DNA from: Actinopolymorpha singaporensis
GTDB taxonomy: Bacteria; Actinomycetota; Actinomycetes; Propionibacteriales; Actinopolymorphaceae
Assembly (NCBI RefSeq): GCF_900104745.1
Contig: NZ_LT629732.1
Coordinates: 6,187,981 to 6,251,980 of the forward strand
Length of the DNA stretch: 64,000 nt
Direction: 5' to 3'
This document shows positions 59,740-64,000 of the stretch, piece by piece. Below the pieces are notes generated by a model, which saw nothing but the letters and a program-made list of their open reading frames with translations, was not told the origin of the DNA and did not search any database. Positions within the stretch are counted from its first letter, which is position 1. Each line of letters opens with the position of its first letter. Made by a program: the position numbers and the translations under genes.

Positions 59740-60028
59740 CCGCGCACTCCTTTCGTGTCGTCCGTGCGCGACGGCTCCACACCGCGAGGGGTGCGAGGCC
59801 GCCGAAGCGTGCCGTTACGCCGGGACATTATCCCGCATCGTGCATCGACACCGAAAGTCAAGATCGCCGGGGCCCGCGCACCGTGTCCGGAACGATGCCG
59901 TTCGGTGCGATCCGGTGTCGCTGAGTGCAACCCGCCGCCACGCAGTGCCACCCGGTGTGGGCCGGCCCGGAGCCACCCAGCATCGCTCTCAGCCCTCGGA
60001 CCCCGAGTTCTTCCGGCAGACTTCGCCC
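59740..60028. promoter_or_regulatory. Divergent promoter region of DUF3117 and paaX-like genes
   Basis: The 289-base gap carries no convincing gene. It contains loosely repeated GTGC/CCGGTG segments (around 59908-59960), but no clear operator or -10/-35 pair could be assigned. Confidence 0.35.
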
Positions 60029-60874
60029 ATGCGGGCACGTTCGGCGCTTTTCGACCTCTACGGCGACCACCTCCGGTCACGTGGCGGCCGGGCGCCGGTG
60101 GCCGCGCTGGTCCAGTTGCTGGCGCCGCTCGGGATCAACCCCGCGGCGGTGCGGACCGCGGTGTCCCGGATGGTCCGGCAGGGCTGGCTGACATCGGTCC
60201 GGACGCCGGGCGGTCCCGGCTACGCGCTCACCGGGCGCGCCGTGCGCCGGCTCGACGAGGCTGCCGGCCGCATCTACCGCACCCGTGGCAGCGAGTGGGA
60301 CGGGACCTGGCACCTCCTGGTCCTCCCCCACGTACCCGACCGAAGCCTTCGCGAGCGCCTGCACGCCGGCCTGGCGTTCCTCGGGTACGCCCGCCTCGGC
60401 GGGGACACCTGGCTGGCGCCACGCCGGTCGGGCGAGGCGGAGTCCCTGCTGGCGGCGGACGGCGTACGCGCGGACGGCTTCACCGCCCGAGACCTCGGCG
60501 ACCCGGCCGAACTCGCCGCCCGGGCCTTCGACCTGACCGCGTTGGGTACGGCGTACCAGCAGTGGCTGCGCGACGCCCGGACGCATGCCTGGGCGGACAC
60601 CGGCGTGGAAGCAGACGGCCTGGAAGGAGGCGGCGTGGAAGGGGTCACGGTGGGCGAGGACGCTGACCGGCGGGCGTTCGCGGCCCGCAGCCGGCTGGTG
60701 CACGAGTGGCGGAAGTTCCTCTTCACCGACCCGGGCCTGCCGAGCGCACTGCTTCCCGCCGACTGGCCCGGCGACGCGGCCGCGGCGTACTTCGACACCC
60801 ACGCCGCGGCCCTCCTGCCGGCCGCGGCCCGATTCGTGGACACCTGTCTCGCCCAGACCGGAGGAACGACATGA
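60029..60874 (+). CDS. PaaX-family transcriptional regulator
   Basis: The 281-residue protein has the PaaX N-terminal winged helix (ALVQLLAPLGINPAAVRTAV, SRMVRQGWLTS). The central cystatin-like part (GTWHLLVLPHVPDRSLRERL) and a C-terminal helical domain (LVHEWRKFLFTDPGLPSALL) follow. PaaX represses phenylacetate degradation in other bacteria. Here it overlaps an enoyl-CoA hydratase by 4 bases (ATGA) and probably controls it. The rest of a paa pathway is not in the window, so the effector is uncertain. Confidence 0.92.
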   Translation: MRARSALFDLYGDHLRSRGGRAPVAALVQLLAPLGINPAAVRTAVSRMVRQGWLTSVRTPGGPGYALTGRAVRRLDEAAGRIYRTRGSEWDGTWHLLVLPHVPDRSLRERLHAGLAFLGYARLGGDTWLAPRRSGEAESLLAADGVRADGFTARDLGDPAELAARAFDLTALGTAYQQWLRDARTHAWADTGVEADGLEGGGVEGVTVGEDADRRAFAARSRLVHEWRKFLFTDPGLPSALLPADWPGDAAAAYFDTHAAALLPAAARFVDTCLAQTGGTT

Positions 60875-61698
60875 CCTCACCGACCGACTCGCCGACGGCA
60901 TCGACCACCACGCCGGTCCGGTACGCCGTCGAGGCGGGCGTGGCCACGATCACGCTGAACCGCCCGAACGCCGCGAACTCCCTGGACCTGGCCACCAAGG
61001 AGGCACTGCGGGACGCCGTTTCGGCCGCCGCGGCCGACGACTCCGTTCGCTGCGTCCTGCTCACCGGCGCCGGCGACAAGGCGTTCTGTGCCGGCCAGGA
61101 CCTCCGCGAGCACGTCGCCGCGCTGCGCGAGCGTCCGCTGGAAGAGGTCTGGTCCACCGTCCCGGAGCACTACATCCCGATCGCGGACGGCCTGGCGACC
61201 ATGCCCAAGCCGGTGGTCGCGGCGGTCAACGGCGTGGCCGCCGGAGCGGGCGCCGCACTGGCCTTCGCCTGCGACTTCCGGGTGCTGGCCGACACCGCGG
61301 GGTTCAACCTCGCCTTCACCGCGATCGGGCTGTCCTGCGACACCGGCACCTCGTGGACGCTGCCCCGGCTGGTCGGGCACGCCCGGGCCGTGGACCTGCT
61401 GATGCGGCCGCGCACCATCGGGGCGGAGGAGGCCGAACGCGTCGGGCTGGCCACGTCGGTGGTTCCCGCGGCAGACCTGGCTCGGGAGGCGGACGCGCTG
61501 GCCCGTGAGCTCGCTGCCGGGCCGACGGTCGCCTACGCGGCGGTACGCGAATCCCTCGCCTACGCCGCGCACAGCTCGCTGCGCGAGGCGCTGGAGTTCG
61601 AGGGCGCGATGATGCGGCGCTGCGGCGCCACGGCCGACCACGCCAACGCGGTGGCGGCGTTCGTCGCCAAGCGCCGGCCGGAGTTCGAGGGTCGCTGA
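60871..61698 (+). CDS. Enoyl-CoA hydratase/isomerase (PaaG/PaaB-like)
   Basis: The 275-residue crotonase-fold enzyme has the oxyanion-hole segments GDKAFCAGQDLREH and VNGVAAGAGAALAFACDFRV, then AFTAIGLSCDTGTSWTLPRL, which resembles PaaG-type isomerases. ATG 60871 follows GGAGGAACGAC and overlaps the paaX stop. It is likely involved in phenylacetyl-CoA or fatty-acid breakdown. The fusion of regulator and enzyme in one transcript supports local control. Confidence 0.92.
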   Translation: MTSPTDSPTASTTTPVRYAVEAGVATITLNRPNAANSLDLATKEALRDAVSAAAADDSVRCVLLTGAGDKAFCAGQDLREHVAALRERPLEEVWSTVPEHYIPIADGLATMPKPVVAAVNGVAAGAGAALAFACDFRVLADTAGFNLAFTAIGLSCDTGTSWTLPRLVGHARAVDLLMRPRTIGAEEAERVGLATSVVPAADLAREADALARELAAGPTVAYAAVRESLAYAAHSSLREALEFEGAMMRRCGATADHANAVAAFVAKRRPEFEGR

Positions 61699-61750
61699 GC
61701 GGCTCCTCGTCCGCAGAGGTCGCCCCTTCACCCCGCGCGCCGCGGCGTGG

Positions 61751-62563
61751 TCAGGGCTTCGGAGGCTGGAACAGCAGCAGCTCACCGAGTTGGTCGTAGC
61801 CCGCACTCCGGTAGAGCTCGGCGCCGGCCCGGCTGGCGGTGAGGACCGACGCGGTGGAGGCGTGCTTCCGGTCGTCGCGCAGCATGCGCGCCAGCAGAGC
61901 GCGGGCGATGCCACGGCGCCGGTGCTCGGCCGCGACGTACATGTCAGCGCACCAGGTGGCGACCGAGCCGTCCGCGAACCGTACGACGACGCTGCTGACC
62001 CAGCCGACGATCTCCGCGCCGGCGAGGGCGGCGTACTGGCGCTGCGGGCTGTCCTCGGCGAGGAACTCCGGACCCAGGGGCCGCCGACGGGTCACGGCGC
62101 CCAGGCGTTCGGCGAGCGCCGGGGTGGTCACCCGGGTGGTCCGCACGAGCGTCCCCTCGGCGGTGCGCGCGGCCGGCGGGGAAGGCATCAGGCCTAACCG
62201 GTGGATCATCAGCGGCTCGGCGCCGCGGAACCGGAAGCCGCGGGACTTGTACGCCGAGCGCAGCGGCCCGTCCGGCTCCTCGAGTCGGCGGATCACCGAC
62301 AGCGCGAAGTGCGTGCGGGCATGCGCCCCGGCCAGCGCGTCGAGGTCCGCCGCGGCGGGACCGTGACCTACCCACTCCTCGCGCCGGCCTCGGCGCGGGT
62401 CGCGCCTCGGTGCGTCGCGGAGCACCCAGGCGGTACCCGACCCTTCCACGCGTTCACACAGGTAGGGATGGGTGGCGCTGCGCACGAACGCGTAGCCCCG
62501 CGCGAACACCTCGACCGCCCGGGAGAACTCCTCCTCGGACCCGGGTCGGGGACCGTCGGCCAT
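61751..62563 (-). CDS. GNAT-family N-acetyltransferase
   Basis: The 270-residue protein has its acetyltransferase fold in the C-terminal half: GAEIVGWVSSVVVRF, CADMYVAAEHRRRGIARALL and SRAGAELYRSAGYDQLGELL. The N-terminal half (VRSATHPYLCERVEGSG) looks like a degenerate second GNAT domain. ATG 62563 lies 2 bases after the ridA-like stop, so translation is probably coupled. The substrate is unknown. Confidence 0.85.
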   Translation of the reverse strand: MADGPRPGSEEEFSRAVEVFARGYAFVRSATHPYLCERVEGSGTAWVLRDAPRRDPRRGRREEWVGHGPAAADLDALAGAHARTHFALSVIRRLEEPDGPLRSAYKSRGFRFRGAEPLMIHRLGLMPSPPAARTAEGTLVRTTRVTTPALAERLGAVTRRRPLGPEFLAEDSPQRQYAALAGAEIVGWVSSVVVRFADGSVATWCADMYVAAEHRRRGIARALLARMLRDDRKHASTASVLTASRAGAELYRSAGYDQLGELLLFQPPKP

Positions 62564-62565
62564 GA

Positions 62566-62985
62566 TCAGCGGCCGCCGAGCACCCGGCCCCACTTGGTGC
62601 GTTCGTTCAGCAACATCGCCTCGGCCTCGATCTCGACCTTCCAGCGCGGGTCGAGGAGCCCGGCGACGACCAGCATCGAGGTCACCGGCCGGATCTCGCC
62701 GAACACCTTGCCGTGTACCCGGCCCACCGCGTCGGCGTAGGCCGCGTCGGTGACGTACATCCGGGTGCGGACGACGTGCTCGGGTCCCGCACCCACCTGG
62801 GCGAGTGCGGTCAGGATGATCTCGATGCAGCGGAACGCCTGCACACCGGGATCGGGGTCGACCTCGCCGTCCTCCCAGACCGGTGCGGTGCCGGCGACCA
62901 GCACGCGGTCGCCGATCGACACCGCCCGGCTGTAGCCGTACTCGCGTTCGAGATCGTTCCCGGACGCCACTCGTCGACGTGCCAC
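62566..62985 (-). CDS. RidA-family protein
   Basis: The 139-residue protein belongs to the YjgF/YER057c/UK114 fold: SRAVSIGDRVLVAGTAPVWE, IILTALAQVGAGPEHVVRTR and MYVTDAAYADAVGRVHGKVF. Typical RidA deaminates reactive enamine/imine intermediates. The key Arg is plausibly in VVRTRMYV. GTG 62985 has GAGGGAG 8 bases upstream and lies next to the tag stop codon at 62987. The longer frame to 63072 overlaps tag and is rejected. Confidence 0.88.
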   Translation of the reverse strand: MARRRVASGNDLEREYGYSRAVSIGDRVLVAGTAPVWEDGEVDPDPGVQAFRCIEIILTALAQVGAGPEHVVRTRMYVTDAAYADAVGRVHGKVFGEIRPVTSMLVVAGLLDPRWKVEIEAEAMLLNERTKWGRVLGGR

Positions 62986-62986
62986 C

Positions 62987-63634
62987 TCACCACTCCCTCG
63001 GCTTGACGCTGCTCGCCCCGGCGGACAGGGTTCCGGCGGGCACGTCCCCAGCGGCGGACCCACGAGCCACACACTCCAGCAGATGGTCGTCGACCATGCC
63101 AGCAGCCTGCATCAGGGCGTAGCAGGTGGTCGGTCCGACGAAGGTGAACCCGTGGCGTTTGAGTGCCTTGGCCATGGCCGTCGACTCCGGTGTGGTCGCG
63201 GGCACGTCGGCCGGCGTACGGGGCGCGGGCCGGGTCGCCGGGTCGGGGGCGAAGGACCAGAGCAGCGCAGCGAGCCCGCCGTCGAGGTCGTGGGCCGCCC
63301 GGGCGTTGCGGATCGCGGCATTGATCTTGGCGGTGTTGCGGACGATCCCGGCGTCGGCCAGCAGGCGGCGTACGTCGGAGTCGTCGAACCCGGCAACGGT
63401 GGCGATGTCGAAGTCGGCGAACGCCGAGCGGAACGCGGGCCGCTTGCGCAGGATCGTCAGCCAGGACAGTCCGGACTGGAACGCCTCCAGGGTCATGCGT
63501 TCGAACAACCCGCGGTCGTCGCGGATCGGCCGGCCCCACTCGAGGTCGTGGTAGGCGATGTAGTCGGGGGTGGAGGTCGCCCAGGCACACCGCACGAGCC
63601 CGTCCGGACCGGTCACCGCGGTCACGGCGGTCAC
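62987..63634 (-). CDS. tag: DNA-3-methyladenine glycosylase I
   Basis: The 215-residue base-excision repair enzyme removes 3-methyladenine. Family features are RCAWATSTPDYIAYHDLEWG, FERMTLEAFQSGLSWLTIL, NTAKINAAIRNARA and the C-terminal DDHLLEC. The zinc ligands Cys, His, His and Cys of Tag are in place. GTG 63634 overlaps the DivIVA-gene stop by 4 bases. It matches Rv1210 (tagA) next to the DUF3117 gene in M. tuberculosis. Confidence 0.94.
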   Translation of the reverse strand: MTAVTAVTGPDGLVRCAWATSTPDYIAYHDLEWGRPIRDDRGLFERMTLEAFQSGLSWLTILRKRPAFRSAFADFDIATVAGFDDSDVRRLLADAGIVRNTAKINAAIRNARAAHDLDGGLAALLWSFAPDPATRPAPRTPADVPATTPESTAMAKALKRHGFTFVGPTTCYALMQAAGMVDDHLLECVARGSAAGDVPAGTLSAGASSVKPREW

Positions 63635-64000
63635 CGCTCGCCCGCCCCGTGGCCCTCACCGGGGACACGGTGCTCGACGGCGGCGCGGTCGGCAGTTTCG
63701 GCGCGGTCGGCGGCCCGGTCGGGCTGCCGGCTCTCGCGCTCCGCGACCTCCCGCTCGCGGACGGCCACCCGCTCCTCCCGCTCGGCGAGGTCGCGGCCGA
63801 TGCGTGCGATCACGTCGTCCACCTCGTCCATGCGGTAGCCCCGCAGCACGACGGAGAACCGCAGATCGTCGAGGTCGCTCGCGCTGACCGGACGGTCGGC
63901 GGGCAGGCGGACCTCCCGCCGGTCGGGATAGGCGCGCGCCATCGCACCGCCGCGCCCGACCGCCACCGCGGCGGTTGATCCGAGCACGACCAGCACGAGG
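63631..64000 (-). CDS. DivIVA-domain protein, cut by the right window edge
   Basis: The visible 122 residues start in a hydrophobic N-terminal segment that continues beyond base 64000 (LVLVVLGSTAAVAVGRGG). A DivIVA-type motif follows (DLDDLRFSVVLRGYRMDEVD), then a charged coiled-coil tail rich in Arg/Glu. An in-frame GTG at 63996 could be read as a start, but the membrane helix appears incomplete there, so the real start probably lies outside. Such proteins sit at cell poles or septa. It overlaps tag by 4 bases. Confidence 0.8.
   Translation of the reverse strand, partial: LVLVVLGSTAAVAVGRGGAMARAYPDRREVRLPADRPVSASDLDDLRFSVVLRGYRMDEVDDVIARIGRDLAEREERVAVREREVAERESRQPDRAADRAETADRAAVEHRVPGEGHGAGER

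Overview
The window is very GC-rich chromosomal DNA from an actinomycete. Lineage markers seen directly include AdnA/AdnB tandem helicase-nucleases, DUF3107, DUF3117, a SigE/anti-sigma/HtrA/TatB block, GlgC plus a GlgM-type glycogen synthase, and a DivIVA-domain protein. GTG starts and 4-base ATGA/GTGA start/stop overlaps are common. I infer a soil-type member of the Propionibacteriales/Nocardioidaceae neighbourhood, but the genus is not provable from sequence alone. No rRNA, tRNA, CRISPR array, insertion sequence or prophage was recognised.

Region 1 (1-11570) is the accessory part and the most unusual. A long minus-strand operon runs LacI regulator, PhyH-type Fe(II)/2-oxoglutarate dioxygenase, MalK-type ATPase, a highly divergent GroEL-like chaperonin, an Asp-box beta-propeller protein, a large Tat/lipoprotein-type solute-binding protein, two MalF/MalG-type permeases and a second ATPase cut by the window edge. 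A COG3618-type amidohydrolase (sugar-lactonase-like) is transcribed divergently. The shared promoter region holds repeated CTGAA/TTCAG half-sites that look like LacI operators. I read this as uptake and oxidation/hydrolysis of an unknown carbohydrate, with a built-in chaperonin-like protein that has lost the key ATPase aspartate.

Region 2 (11637-33000) is mostly core: AdnB/AdnA DNA-break resection enzymes, an ABC-2 exporter with a divergent GbsR/MarR-type regulator, an alkyltransferase-like protein, MoeZ, an aldo/keto reductase, a secreted M6 metalloprotease, a stand-alone LigD-type polymerase, a small acidic protein, TetR, DUF3107, a GlsB-type membrane protein, a ferritin-like protein and a DEAD-box RNA helicase that appears to start at CTG. 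The order resembles the Mycobacterium tuberculosis adnB-rhlE neighbourhood as I remember it.

Region 3 (33005-40452) is mixed housekeeping: an L,D-transpeptidase, two alpha/beta hydrolases, a RecB-like Fe-S nuclease with an acidic insert, a PHP phosphoesterase, a DUF6758 protein, a Nudix hydrolase, a histidine phosphatase and a YflT-like stress protein.

Region 4 (40453-64000) is again core. It holds CorA with a candidate leader peptide, a membrane-domain-less MgtE-like protein, DUF1003, Mrp, TatB, HtrA, RseB, RseA, SigE, an O-methyltransferase, GlgC, GlgM, a large secreted subtilase, DUF3117, PaaX with an enoyl-CoA hydratase, a GNAT protein, RidA, Tag and a DivIVA-domain protein cut by the right edge. 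The SigE block combines envelope-stress sensing (RseA, RseB), periplasmic proteolysis (HtrA) and Tat export (TatB). GlgC and GlgM feed the maltose-1-phosphate/glycogen route.
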